From an uncultured Lachnospiraceae bacterium (GTDB lineage Bacteria > Bacillota > Clostridia > Lachnospirales > Lachnospiraceae), in the NCBI GenBank assembly GCA_947630805.1, contig CANRIV010000003.1, forward strand, positions 62,001 through 126,000: DNA of 64,000 bases, given 5' to 3'. A program made the position numbers and the translations under genes. Every line of letters begins with the position of its first letter. Position 1 is the stretch's first letter. Positions 28,643 to 38,144 of the stretch are shown in pieces. Below the pieces are notes generated by a model, which was given only the letters and a program-made list of their open reading frames with translations, was not told the DNA's origin and did not search any database.

Positions 28643-29587
28643 ATGAAAATAGGAATGTTAATTATTGCGTGGATTCTTTTTTCCTGGGGGGGGGTAGAAT
28701 TGAATTTACGATATAAGAAAACCAATCATTATAAAAATCAGGTGTGGCAGATTGCTAAGTTTAAGAATGTTCCAGAGAATATTCAAATGGCGGCTGTGGG
28801 CTCCGGACCGGGACTATATGATATATCCTTTGACGGAGCAAAACAGAAAGGATTTAATTTCTGTATGTCTCCCCAGCCGTTTGAGTATGCGTATAAGATA
28901 TTAAAGAAATATCAGGGAAAAATCGATAAAGGGGCAACGCTTATTATCGTTGTATGTCCGTTATCGTTTGCGAATAATTTGCAGCTTCGCCAGAAAAATT
29001 TTTATGATTTATATTACTATTTTTTAAAACCATCGGAGATAAAGAATTATACATTAAGAAGAAAAATAGCTCTGACATTTCCGCTCCTGAGACATCCGAA
29101 AAAAGTACTGAAAATTTTCAGGGATGTGCCAGAACAGGGATTTTTAACAGAAGATAATACATTAAATCATGAAGAGATGGCTGAGAGTGTAAAAAATGGA
29201 ATACAGGGATGGCTTAACTCGTCACAGCTCAAAGATTTAAAAGATGGAAGCCAAGCAGAAAATCATAAGGAAATCTTCAAACAAAAGGGAGCGTTTTTAA
29301 AAAATATTCTTGAATTGTGTGAAAGTAATTCATGGAATCCGGTATTTGTTATGCCACCAATGTGTGAGGGAATCAGTGCGCAGATTAGCGATTCTTTTAT
29401 CACAAAGTTTGTGACGGAACAACTGGAATGGGTAAATTACTTAAAAGCTCCGGTACTGAATTATTTTAGAGACCCGGAGTTTTCACAGGATAAATATTAT
29501 AGAGAATGTTATTTTATGAACGTAACCGGAAGAAAAAAATTTTCTGAGCAGCTGTTCCATGACATTAATAAGATTCAGAAAACCTGA
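28643..29587 (+). CDS. Phase-variable exported SGNH-like protein (tract in frame, ON)
   Basis: A 314-residue protein with an N-terminal hydrophobic segment of about 15 residues (signal peptide or anchor) and a globular region. The order MAAVGSGPGLYDISFDG near residue 50 and a C-terminal FMNVTGRKKFSEQLF resemble SGNH/DltD-like hydrolases or O-acyl esterases. The usual C-terminal DxxH dyad before the NxxG segment is not apparent, so either catalysis differs or the likeness is only structural. A G9 tract at codons 15-18, within the membrane segment, is in frame now; G8 gives an immediate TAG and G10 stops soon after. The function is not certain. Confidence 0.5.
   Translation: MKIGMLIIAWILFSWGGVELNLRYKKTNHYKNQVWQIAKFKNVPENIQMAAVGSGPGLYDISFDGAKQKGFNFCMSPQPFEYAYKILKKYQGKIDKGATLIIVVCPLSFANNLQLRQKNFYDLYYYFLKPSEIKNYTLRRKIALTFPLLRHPKKVLKIFRDVPEQGFLTEDNTLNHEEMAESVKNGIQGWLNSSQLKDLKDGSQAENHKEIFKQKGAFLKNILELCESNSWNPVFVMPPMCEGISAQISDSFITKFVTEQLEWVNYLKAPVLNYFRDPEFSQDKYYRECYFMNVTGRKKFSEQLFHDINKIQKT
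28686..28694 (+). repeat. G9 tract in signal/anchor segment of SGNH-like gene
   Basis: Nine G encode Trp-Gly-Gly-Val at the end of the hydrophobic N-terminus. The following bases TAG form a stop in the G8 frame. Confidence 0.95.
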
Positions 29588-29622
29588 GTCGGTAAAATGC
29601 GAAAGGAAAAACAGAGACGAAT

Positions 29623-31149
29623 ATGAAAATAGAAAGAACAAAAAACGCGACAAGAAATATTATATTTGGCGTGATTTTAAAAATATATCAGATTGCCGGT
29701 CCGTTTCTGCTTCGAACAGTTTTTATCTACTATCTCGGCATGGAGTATCTGGGACTGAACAGTCTCTTTGGTTCGATTCTGCAAGTATTAAATCTGGCAG
29801 AACTGGGTGTGGGAAGCGCTCTTGTTTTTAGTATGTACAAGCCGATTGCGGAAAACGATACGGAAAAAATATGCGCGCTGATGAATTTGTACAAACGCTA
29901 TTACAGAATTATCGGGGGCGTTATTTTGGCAGCCGGTCTTGTGCTGCTTCCATTTATCCCGTATCTGGTATCCGGGGATGTTCCAAAGGACATCAATATT
30001 TACACCATTTATCTGCTGAATCTGGCAGCTACCGTAGCTTCTTACTGGATGTTTGCTTTCCGCAACTGCCTGTTGACAGCTTATCAGCGGACCGATGTTG
30101 CAAGTAAAATTTATCTGCTGACGTCCACGATACAGTATATTATACAGGCACTGCTGTTAGTTTTCTTTCGAAACTACTATGTGTATCTCATTGTGACAAT
30201 CGCCACACAGATTGGCTCGAATGTGCTGATGGCATGGACGACGCGAAAGATGTTTCCAGAGTATTCGGCCAGAGGACATTTGGAAAAACGAGAAATTAAG
30301 AATATCAATCAGAGGGTAAGAGATTTGTTTACTGCCAAGCTGGGAGGAACGATTGTAAACTCGGCAGACTCTGTTGTTATCTCCGCATTTCTCGGGCTTT
30401 CACTTCTTGGAATCTACAACAACTATTATTATATTATGTCCTCTGTTTTGGGATTCATTGCAATTATTTTTTCGTCCTGCAGTGCGGGAATCGGAAATGC
30501 TATTGTTGTGGATTCGCTGGATAAAAACTATAAGGATTTCCGATTGATGACCTTTATTGTAGGATGGCTTATGGCTGTGGCCTCGGCTTGTATGATGTGT
30601 CTTTATCAGCCGTTTATGCGCTTCTGGGTAGGAGAGGAAAACATGCTTGATACATTTACGGTGGTGCTGTTCTGTGTGTACTTTTTTGTCCATGAAATGT
30701 CATTGGTGTGGGCAACCTACAAGGATGCTGCCGGAATATGGCATGAGGACCGCTTCCGTCCATTTATCGGGTCACTTGTCAACCTGGCGTTGAATATATT
30801 TTTTGTAAAAGTAGTAGGGATTGGAATTTATGGAATTCTGTTATCTACAATTTTGAGTTATATTCTGATTTCCATGCCATGGTTAATTGTGAATTTATCC
30901 AGAGTATTTTTTAAGAGAAGCTTAAAAAAATATATTTGGGAGGTCCTTGTATTAATGTTTGCTATTGCACTGGGAAGCGGCGTTTCTTATGCAGTATGCA
31001 GTTTTGTACCTTTCACGGGAATCGGGGAACTGGCGCTAAAATTATTGATAAGTGTTGTGTTTTCCAATATAATTATGGTGTTGCTGTATTATAGAACAGA
31101 ACTGTTTGGCAATGCAGTACAACTGATAAGACGTATTATAAAACGTTGA
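29623..31149 (+). CDS. Polysaccharide flippase (Wzx/MOP superfamily), copy 2
   Basis: 508 residues, 12-14 helices, beginning MKIERTKNATRNIIFGV. It shares LGLNSLFGSILQVLNLAELG and YKDAAGIWHEDRFRP with copy 3 (48284), and a looser match to copy 1. Separate flippases imply more than one lipid-linked repeat unit, or redundancy. No repeat tract. Confidence 0.86.
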   Translation: MKIERTKNATRNIIFGVILKIYQIAGPFLLRTVFIYYLGMEYLGLNSLFGSILQVLNLAELGVGSALVFSMYKPIAENDTEKICALMNLYKRYYRIIGGVILAAGLVLLPFIPYLVSGDVPKDINIYTIYLLNLAATVASYWMFAFRNCLLTAYQRTDVASKIYLLTSTIQYIIQALLLVFFRNYYVYLIVTIATQIGSNVLMAWTTRKMFPEYSARGHLEKREIKNINQRVRDLFTAKLGGTIVNSADSVVISAFLGLSLLGIYNNYYYIMSSVLGFIAIIFSSCSAGIGNAIVVDSLDKNYKDFRLMTFIVGWLMAVASACMMCLYQPFMRFWVGEENMLDTFTVVLFCVYFFVHEMSLVWATYKDAAGIWHEDRFRPFIGSLVNLALNIFFVKVVGIGIYGILLSTILSYILISMPWLIVNLSRVFFKRSLKKYIWEVLVLMFAIALGSGVSYAVCSFVPFTGIGELALKLLISVVFSNIIMVLLYYRTELFGNAVQLIRRIIKR

Positions 31150-31159
31150 GGAGGAAAAT

Positions 31160-32067
31160 ATGTATACAGTAAAACTGAGAAACGGAGTAGAAATGCCTGT
31201 GTTAGGCTATGGCTCCGGCATTGTAAAAAAATTCAAATATATAAATTCTTCAAAAAAGATAGAACTGAAATACTATATCCGAAATTTTCTGAAAGATAAA
31301 AAACAGTGGAAAGCAGATTCCAGTCTGCCAAAAATTATAAAATCATACAACCATCCTCTGCCATTTCTTCTGGATACTTCCATTTCCTATGCGGGAAGCG
31401 AGGAAGTGATTGGAAAAAGTATCCGAAAAATGGATAGGGATAATATATTTATTACAACAAAGGTAGGAAACAAGGAACAGTATGGACATGCAGTAAAAGA
31501 AGCTTTTGAGCAGAGCAGAAAAAAACTGGGTGTTGATACGATTGATCTGTATTTAATGCACTGGCCCGTGAAGGGAGAGTACATTGATACCTGGAAAAGA
31601 ATGGAAGAGATTTTTTTAAGGGGGGGGTACGAGCGATTGGCGTATGCAACTGTAACATACACCATTTAGAAGAACTGAAAAAGCATGCAGAAGTGATGCC
31701 GATGGTAAATCAATTCGAGTGTCACCCTCTGTTCACGCAGAATGAACTTCGTGATTATTGTAAAGAAAATGGAATACAGGTAATGGCGTACACGCCGACC
31801 GGAAGAATGGATGAGCGTCTGTCCAAGACAGTGATACCAAAACTTGCTGAGAAATATGGAAAGAGCATGGCGCAGATTATTATCCGCTGGCATATCCAGC
31901 TGGGGAATATTCCGATTGTAAACACCACGTCAAAAAAACATTTTGACGAGAATTATGATGTGTTTGACTTTCAGCTGCTTCCTGAGGAAGTGGAAGCGAT
32001 AACGGCAGCGAATATCAATAGCCGGTTGCGATATGACCCGGATAACTGTGATTTCAGACAGCTGTAA
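31160..32067 (+). CDS. Phase-variable aldo/keto reductase (poly-G frameshift, OFF)
   Basis: An aldo/keto reductase whose frame is broken at a G8 tract. As it stands it stops at 31669 (169 residues). With G9 the frame continues RGGVRAIGVCNCNIHHLEEL, the expected family segment, then VNQFECHPLFTQNEL and MAYTPTGRM, to 32067 for 302 residues. The catalytic tetrad is visible before the break at D72, Y77, K101 and H134. There is an extra stretch of about 40 residues between the first strand and the DTS motif compared with typical members. Its place between the flippase and the decoration genes suggests it reduces a keto group on a sugar or side group. GAGGAGGAAAAT is a strong ribosome binding site. 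Confidence 0.85.
31620..31627 (+). repeat. G8 tract in aldo/keto reductase gene (OFF length)
   Basis: Eight G between TTTAA and TACGAG. One more G restores the family reading frame; the present frame stops 13 codons downstream. Confidence 0.95.
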
Positions 32068-32111
32068 AGATTCATTTTATTGATAATCAATGATAACGAA
32101 GGAGAACAGAG

Positions 32112-33923
32112 ATGAAGAAATCAATCTATAAGATAGAAAAAGAGAATTGTACCGGATGTAAAATGTGTGCGGATATATGTCCCTTTGGGGCAATTTCATT
32201 TGAGGAAGATCATGAGGGATTTTGGTATCCGAAAGTAGATGAGGAAAAATGCACAGACTGTGGAGCCTGCGCTGCCAGATGCCCCTCTATGAATCGGGAG
32301 CAGATTAAACAACAGCGTGAGCCGCTTGTGTATGCTGCATGGAGCAAAGACGAAGAAACCCGCATTAGCAGTACTTCCGGAGGAATTTTTTATGAAATAG
32401 GCCGTTGGTTTATAACCCATGAGGGGGGGGTGGCGGCGTGCAGGTACACGTCAGATTATAAGGCGGCAGAGCATGTTTATGTAGAAGATTTAGAAGGTTT
32501 AGAGCAGGTAAAAGGCTCAAAATATTTTCAGAGCGATACGGCTGGCATTTACAAAAAAGTAAAAGAAAAACTGGATGCCGGAAAAAAAGTACTTTTCTGT
32601 GGCGCACCATGTCATATGGCAGCAATGCAGATGTATCTGAACAAAGAATATGACAATTTGTATTATCTGGATTTTATCTGTAGAAGCATCAATTCTCCAC
32701 TTGCATTTCGGGAATATCTGAAAGAGCTGGAACAGGAGTACGGTGCAAAAGTATCAGAAGTTCAGTTGAAAAATAAAAAATACGGATGGCAGAGCCTTGC
32801 CAGCAGAGTCCGTTTTGAAAACGGGGAAGAAAGCATTAAAGACAGAAATTCTGACTGGTGGATTAGGGGATTTATCTATAACGATTTATATACCAGAGAA
32901 TCCTGTTATCATTGTAAATATAAAGTACTGCCCCGCGTGGCAGCAGATATGTCCATTGGAGATTTTTGGGGAATCAAAGACCAGACCGAAAAGGACATGT
33001 TTGAGGGAATTTCTGTAGTTTTGGTCAATTCGGAAAAGGGGAGCAGACTGCTGGAGGAAATCAGACCAAATCTGGAAATCCGGGAAAGCAGTATGGAAGA
33101 GGCCCTTCCGGGAAATCCGGCGCTGTTAAACAATCCTGTCCGGACCAAAAGGCAGGACAAGTTTTTCCGTCAGATAAAAAAACATCCGTTCAGTAAAAGT
33201 GTGAGCGTCAGCACGCACGTCACGCTGGCGTCCCGGATAAAATCAAAATTGAAAAAAATTCTGCACTATAGCAGGGTCATGATTTTTAATCCATATGGAA
33301 TTGACCGGAGAAAATTTTTTTACTGGAATTATATTGCAAAAAATGTTATCCGCTCCGGAAGTGCAAAATTGATACCTTACCATAATGCGGTCATCAATAT
33401 AGATAAGACTGCAAAACTTTACTTAAAGGGACAAAATTTAGAAATAGGAATTAACAAACTGAAAAACTCAAAAAGTGAGACGCACCTCAGAATGGAAGAA
33501 AATTCTGTATGGCACTGCAATAACGGCTGTGGATTATTTTATAATACGGTATTGGAATTGAAAAACGGGGCACAGTTTGATAGCGGATATTTCACTGCAA
33601 ACGGCGGAAGCGTTATAATTATACAAGAAAAGATGACATTTGGGGAAGATGTGATGCTGGGAAGAAATATTATTGTGTATGACAGTGATTTCCATCACAC
33701 ATTGAATGAGCAGGGAAGAAGAAATAACTGCACGAAAGCAGTTGTCATAGAAGATCATGTGTGGCTGACCAATAATATAACAGTGACAAAGGGCGTTACC
33801 ATAGGAAAAGGCTCTCTGATTACCACACAGACGCAAATTAGAAAAGATGTACCGCCACATTCTGTTGTAGCAGGCGGCGCATCAGGGAAAATTATCAGCG
33901 ACACGGTGCGCTGGGAAAGATAA
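32112..33923 (+). CDS. Phase-variable ferredoxin-FrhB-LbH acetyltransferase fusion (tract in frame, ON)
   Basis: Three modules in 603 residues. First, two [4Fe-4S] clusters (CTGCKMCADICP and CTDCGACAARCP) in the first 60 residues. Then an FrhB/F420-hydrogenase-beta-type region (SSTSGGIFYEIG, FCGAPCHMAA, SIGDFWG) to about residue 370. From about 420 a hexapeptide-type LbH acetyltransferase with YDSDFHHTL and VWLTNNITVTKGVTIG. Related ferredoxin-FrhB proteins commonly accompany polysaccharide pyruvyl transferases, and one such enzyme is encoded at 39175. The G8 tract reads Glu-Gly-Gly-Val in frame. G7 or G9 both meet a stop within about 20 codons. The appended LbH domain is unusual for this family. 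Confidence 0.85.
   Translation: MKKSIYKIEKENCTGCKMCADICPFGAISFEEDHEGFWYPKVDEEKCTDCGACAARCPSMNREQIKQQREPLVYAAWSKDEETRISSTSGGIFYEIGRWFITHEGGVAACRYTSDYKAAEHVYVEDLEGLEQVKGSKYFQSDTAGIYKKVKEKLDAGKKVLFCGAPCHMAAMQMYLNKEYDNLYYLDFICRSINSPLAFREYLKELEQEYGAKVSEVQLKNKKYGWQSLASRVRFENGEESIKDRNSDWWIRGFIYNDLYTRESCYHCKYKVLPRVAADMSIGDFWGIKDQTEKDMFEGISVVLVNSEKGSRLLEEIRPNLEIRESSMEEALPGNPALLNNPVRTKRQDKFFRQIKKHPFSKSVSVSTHVTLASRIKSKLKKILHYSRVMIFNPYGIDRRKFFYWNYIAKNVIRSGSAKLIPYHNAVINIDKTAKLYLKGQNLEIGINKLKNSKSETHLRMEENSVWHCNNGCGLFYNTVLELKNGAQFDSGYFTANGGSVIIIQEKMTFGEDVMLGRNIIVYDSDFHHTLNEQGRRNNCTKAVVIEDHVWLTNNITVTKGVTIGKGSLITTQTQIRKDVPPHSVVAGGASGKIISDTVRWER
32423..32430 (+). repeat. G8 tract in ferredoxin-FrhB-LbH gene
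   Basis: Eight G encoding EGGV. The paralog at 34013 has EGGY at the aligned place without a G run, which shows G8 is the correct (ON) length here. Confidence 0.95.
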
Positions 33924-33925
33924 TA

Positions 33926-33989
33926 GGAAGAGCAGGAAAAAGAAACTTTCCTTTCCAATTTGTGTTTTGGAAAATTTGCAGGCTCTTCC
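33926..33989 (+). other. Intergenic stem-loop between the two ferredoxin-FrhB genes
   Basis: GGAAGAGC at the left and GCTCTTCC at the right enclose a 48-base loop with a smaller inner pairing (TTTCC with GGAAA). No T run follows, so it is not a clear terminator. It could protect or attenuate the message. Low certainty. Confidence 0.3.
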
Positions 33990-34012
33990 AATGAAAGCAT
34001 TAGGAGGCAGAG

Positions 34013-35182
34013 ATGAATACAGTGATGCAGTTTGACAAGACACATTGTAACGGATGTAAGATGTGCAAGGACATCTGTCCGGTAGGAGCCATCCGATTTG
34101 AAAAGGATGAGGAAGGATTCTGGTACCCACAGGTAGATGAAAGCCGGTGCATTGATTGCGGATTGTGCGCCAAAACATGTCCGCATAATAATGGATGTAT
34201 CCGATATAAGGAAATTCCGAAAGTATATGCGGCATGGAGCAACGATACCGAATCCAGACTGGAGTGTACTTCCGGAGGAATTTCTTATGAGTTGGGAAGA
34301 AAAATTATTTCCGAAGGAGGATATGTCGTCGGGTGTCGGTATTGTGATAATTACCGCGGCGCAGAGCATGCGATAGCGCACACACTCGAAGAGTTGAGAC
34401 CTTTGATGCAGTCCAAATATCTGCAGTCGGATACCGAAGGGATTTACGCAAAAGTAAAAAAATTGTTGGATGATGGGGAAAAAGTAATGTTTGTGGGAAC
34501 ACCATGCCACAACGCAGCGCTGACCAATTTCCTGAAAAAAGAATATGATAATCTGGTGCAGGTGGAATTTATTTGCAGGGGAATCAGTTCTCCAAAAGCA
34601 CATTCCAGATATATTGATTATCTCGAAGAAAAATATCAGTCCGGACTTACTTATTACCGCTCAAAAGATAAGAGAGAGACATGGAATAATTTTGGAGCGG
34701 CTGCACGGTTTGAGAACGGGCAGGAATATTTTATGAACAGGGGGCTTGATCCAAAAACATTAAGCTATCATTATGACCTGTCAGTGCGCACTGCTTGTGC
34801 GACCTGCGTATGCAAAAATGAGAAACGGGTCGCAGATATTACTCTGGCAGATTTCTGGGGAATTGAAGCGTCACCAAAAAATCCAAATTTAGAACAGGGA
34901 ACTTCCGCTGTCTTAATTAATTCAAAAAAAGGAGAAGAATTATTTTATTCTTTGAAAGACGCCATCGGATACTATGAGAAAGATATTGAAAGTGTTTACA
35001 GGAATAATCCGGCATTATATCACAACATCTCAATGTCAAAATACAGAACGAAATTTTGGTCTAAGATAGATAAAAAACGTTATGACAAGCTGGTAGAAAA
35101 ATATATAAAAAAGATAAGAGGAAGCTGGCTTAGACAAAAACTCAGAGGACTCAAGCGACGTATTTTAAAAGTCGTAAGATAA
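34013..35182 (+). CDS. Ferredoxin-FrhB family protein (Coenzyme F420 hydrogenase beta-type)
   Basis: A paralog of the first two modules of 32112, without the LbH domain and without a G tract. Two [4Fe-4S] motifs are CNGCKMCKDICP and CIDCGLCAKTCP. The FrhB-type region has CTSGGISYELGRK, FVGTPCHNAAL and LADFWGIEA. 389 residues. Family members in capsule loci are thought to serve redox or cofactor steps of glycan modification, but I know of no firmly established reaction for this subfamily. Ribosome binding site AGGAGGCAGAG. Confidence 0.82.
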   Translation: MNTVMQFDKTHCNGCKMCKDICPVGAIRFEKDEEGFWYPQVDESRCIDCGLCAKTCPHNNGCIRYKEIPKVYAAWSNDTESRLECTSGGISYELGRKIISEGGYVVGCRYCDNYRGAEHAIAHTLEELRPLMQSKYLQSDTEGIYAKVKKLLDDGEKVMFVGTPCHNAALTNFLKKEYDNLVQVEFICRGISSPKAHSRYIDYLEEKYQSGLTYYRSKDKRETWNNFGAAARFENGQEYFMNRGLDPKTLSYHYDLSVRTACATCVCKNEKRVADITLADFWGIEASPKNPNLEQGTSAVLINSKKGEELFYSLKDAIGYYEKDIESVYRNNPALYHNISMSKYRTKFWSKIDKKRYDKLVEKYIKKIRGSWLRQKLRGLKRRILKVVR

Positions 35183-35214
35183 TCAGATACAAGACAAGAA
35201 GGGAAAAATAATTT

Positions 35215-36639
35215 ATGATACAGATAATTATTGCCTTATTATATATCATGCTGACCATTTTAATTGGCGTATATACAAAGAAAAAAACAAAATCATCAAA
35301 AATATTTGACGGAATTGGCCTTGGAACATTAATGTGCGTGGTCGCAGGCGCAGGAGAATGGCTGGGAGGAACTTCTACGACGGGAGTATCAGAGTATGGA
35401 TATGAATATGGTATTTCCGGAGCGTGGTACACACTTGCAAATAGTATCGGAATTTGTTTCCTGGCCATATTTTTTGCAAAACTGTACAGAAGTCTGGAAA
35501 CGCCGACTGTTCCCGGAATTGTAGGAAAATACATAGGTCAGAAATCAAGAATTATTTCCAGCGCTCTGCAGATTTTCTGCATGGTTGCCGTGGGTACTTC
35601 CCAGATGATTGCGATAGGAACGCTGGGAGAAACATTATTTCATATTAATTTTGTCATATCCATTTTGTTGATGGGAGCAGGAATCCTTTTGTACACTGTA
35701 TTTGGTGGAATGATTGCTGTGGGGTATACCAACATTATGCACATGGTTGTAATGTATGGAGGTATTATTCTAGCGGTTATCCTCTGCCTGAGTGGCATTG
35801 ACGGAGGATTTGCTACGTTAAAGAGCACGCTTCCGGATTCTTATTTTTCCATGACCGGAATCGGCATGCCGAAAGTGAGTTCATGGATGATTGCTTCTCT
35901 GCTCGGAGCCTGTGTGGCGCAGGCGGGACTGCAGCCGATTTTAGGCTCGAAAGATACAAAGACGGCAGTGAAGTCTTCTTATATTATTGCACTGGTGGTG
36001 GGACCGTTCGGATTTCTCTCTGCGCTTTTGGGAATGATTGCCAAAGTACAGTTTCCGGATTTGGCAAATGCCAAACTGGCGCTCCCAACACTGCTGATGA
36101 CGTTAAATCCGATTTCAGGAGGATTGGTTATGGCGTCCATTATGGCGGCGGTACTGTCTACAGCATCGCCTATTTTCCTGTCATGTGGAACATTATTTAC
36201 AAGAGATATTTATCTGGAGACAAGATTGGGGAAAGAAAAAAAGAGTGATGACAGGCATATTTTAAAAATATCCCGTCTTGTGACGTTTTGTGCGGGAGCA
36301 TTGTGCGTGCTGCTGGCACTGTGTTATTATAATTCCCAAAGAGCGCTGGATATTGTATATTTTGCGTACAGCGTAAGGGGCAGCCTGTTTATTATTTTAC
36401 TGCTGGGAATTTACTGGAAAAAGATTTCCCAGGCAGCGGCAAATATAGCAATGATATTAACCGGACTGGTGGGAATTGTCTGGATTGTCTATAAGGGCGT
36501 CGTAGGACAATATCCGATTCATCCGGATTTCAGCGAGACATATGCGGCAGTGATAACGGCGTTTGTGGTAACGGTAGTAGGAAGTCTTATCATGAATCGC
36601 AAAAAAAGAAAAATATGTGAAAGGGAGAATCATTCATGA
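35215..36639 (+). CDS. Sodium:solute symporter (SSS family)
   Basis: A Na+-coupled solute transporter of 474 residues with about 13 helices. The first two helices hold LLYIMLTILIGVYTKKK and GLGTLMCVVAGAGEWLGGTS, the SSS pattern with an unwound helix 1 region; CVAQAGLQPILGSKDTK is the typical loop. SSS proteins take up sugars, amino acids, carboxylates or choline-like solutes. The ligase gene at 36636 overlaps its stop, so import and activation of one small molecule is the likely theme. No repeat tract. Confidence 0.85.
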   Translation: MIQIIIALLYIMLTILIGVYTKKKTKSSKIFDGIGLGTLMCVVAGAGEWLGGTSTTGVSEYGYEYGISGAWYTLANSIGICFLAIFFAKLYRSLETPTVPGIVGKYIGQKSRIISSALQIFCMVAVGTSQMIAIGTLGETLFHINFVISILLMGAGILLYTVFGGMIAVGYTNIMHMVVMYGGIILAVILCLSGIDGGFATLKSTLPDSYFSMTGIGMPKVSSWMIASLLGACVAQAGLQPILGSKDTKTAVKSSYIIALVVGPFGFLSALLGMIAKVQFPDLANAKLALPTLLMTLNPISGGLVMASIMAAVLSTASPIFLSCGTLFTRDIYLETRLGKEKKSDDRHILKISRLVTFCAGALCVLLALCYYNSQRALDIVYFAYSVRGSLFIILLLGIYWKKISQAAANIAMILTGLVGIVWIVYKGVVGQYPIHPDFSETYAAVITAFVVTVVGSLIMNRKKRKICERENHS

Positions 36640-38105
36640 GAAAGACAATTATTGAACATGTTCATGACCATGCGGTCAGCACGCCGGAGAAGGTAGCTGT
36701 GGTTGTACCGGGAAAAGAAACAACTTACAAAGAACTGTTTCATCTGGCATGTGGATACGCCGCCTATCTGAAAAAAGAAGGATTGAAAAAAGGAGATGTG
36801 GTGGTGGCCAAATCCAGTCAGACGCTGGAGTATGTAGTCATATATCTGGGTGTACACCTAGCAGGGGGGGTGATAACTTCTCTGGAAAAAAGTGTATCGG
36901 CAGACATTGTGGCTTCTGTAGCCCGGACTGTGTGCGCTAAATTTATTATCAGCGACGAGGGGTCTGTTACAGAACAATACCTGGCTGTTTTTATAGACAG
37001 CACAAAAGTATTGGAACATGCTATGATGTATTCTCTGGATGAAATCAAATTTCCATCCGAGGATGATTCTGCAGACATTCTTTTTACTACAGGGACTACC
37101 GGAGCTTCGAAGGGAGTAGAACTGACACATAAGGCGCTGGTCGCCACGGCAGAAAATCTGATATACGGATGTGAATATAAAAAAGATACGGTGCTGATAG
37201 TGCCGGGACCTTTAAACCATGCAAATCCAATTAGAAAGCTGTTTACGACACTGGTCAATGGAAGCACCATATATATTCTGAATGGAATGTCCAATGTGAA
37301 AGCATTTTTTACTGCGCTGGATTATCCGTGTGAGAAAATATCCTGTTGTCTTCCACCGGCAGCTGTGCGGACAATCTTTCAGCTGACCAAAGATAAGCTG
37401 GGGGATTATGCAGATAAGATTGACTTTATCGAATCCGCCACCTCGCCGCTTCCGGAGCCAGACAAAATCAAATTGTGCCAGCTTCTGCCGAAAACCAGAT
37501 TATATAACAATTACGGCTCCTCGGAATCAGCGTCTGTCTGTATGTATGATTACAATGCGCATCCGGGTCTGGTGGGTTGTATCGGAAAGGCAATGCCGAA
37601 TTCTAAGATTATTATCGTAGATGACGACAAAAATGTCATCAATTCTTCTAAAAACCATATGGGTCTGCTTGCCTGCATCGGAGATGTGAATATGAAATGC
37701 TATATCAATGAGCCTGAGCTGACACGTGAGGTGCTGCAGAATGGCATTGTCTATACGAATGACATCGGATATATAGATTCGGAAGGGTTTGTCTATATTT
37801 CCGGACGAAAAGGCGATGTAATCAATGTAGGAGGATTAAAAGTCGCTCCGACAGAAATTGAAGCCGTAGCGCTGGCGTGTGAGGGAGTAGAAGACTGTAT
37901 CTGTATTCCGGTAGAGCATCCGGTTACGGGACAGGCCCTGAAACTTTTGGTGGTCATGGATTCCCAGATACCTTTTGATCCGAGAAATATTGCAAGATTT
38001 CTGGAGAACAGACTGGAGCATTTTAAAGTTCCTCAGCAGATAGAACAAGTGGATAAGATAGCACGTACTTACAATGGAAAGCTGGACCGAAAAGCATATC
38101 TGTAA
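36636..38105 (+). CDS. Phase-variable AMP-forming acyl/aminoacyl ligase (tract in frame, ON)
   Basis: An ANL-superfamily adenylating enzyme of 489 residues. Visible are the P-loop-like LFTTGTTGASKGVELTH (A3), YNNYGSSES (A5), TNDIGYIDSEGFVYISGRKG (A7-A8) and the C-terminal NGKLDRKAYL with the catalytic Lys (A10). It activates a carboxylic acid or amino acid as the adenylate. No carrier protein gene was recognised nearby. The overlap with the symporter gene suggests that the symporter brings in its substrate. The G7 tract reads AGGV in frame; G6 gives an immediate TGA, and G8 stops after about 24 codons. Confidence 0.85.
   Translation: MRKTIIEHVHDHAVSTPEKVAVVVPGKETTYKELFHLACGYAAYLKKEGLKKGDVVVAKSSQTLEYVVIYLGVHLAGGVITSLEKSVSADIVASVARTVCAKFIISDEGSVTEQYLAVFIDSTKVLEHAMMYSLDEIKFPSEDDSADILFTTGTTGASKGVELTHKALVATAENLIYGCEYKKDTVLIVPGPLNHANPIRKLFTTLVNGSTIYILNGMSNVKAFFTALDYPCEKISCCLPPAAVRTIFQLTKDKLGDYADKIDFIESATSPLPEPDKIKLCQLLPKTRLYNNYGSSESASVCMYDYNAHPGLVGCIGKAMPNSKIIIVDDDKNVINSSKNHMGLLACIGDVNMKCYINEPELTREVLQNGIVYTNDIGYIDSEGFVYISGRKGDVINVGGLKVAPTEIEAVALACEGVEDCICIPVEHPVTGQALKLLVVMDSQIPFDPRNIARFLENRLEHFKVPQQIEQVDKIARTYNGKLDRKAYL
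36864..36870 (+). repeat. G7 tract in AMP-ligase gene
   Basis: Seven G between GCA and TGATAAC. The reading frame is open at G7; loss of one G creates TGA at once. Confidence 0.9.
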
Positions 38106-38144
38106 GTTGCAAAAGGATAAAATAGAAAAGAAAAGGAATAGAAT

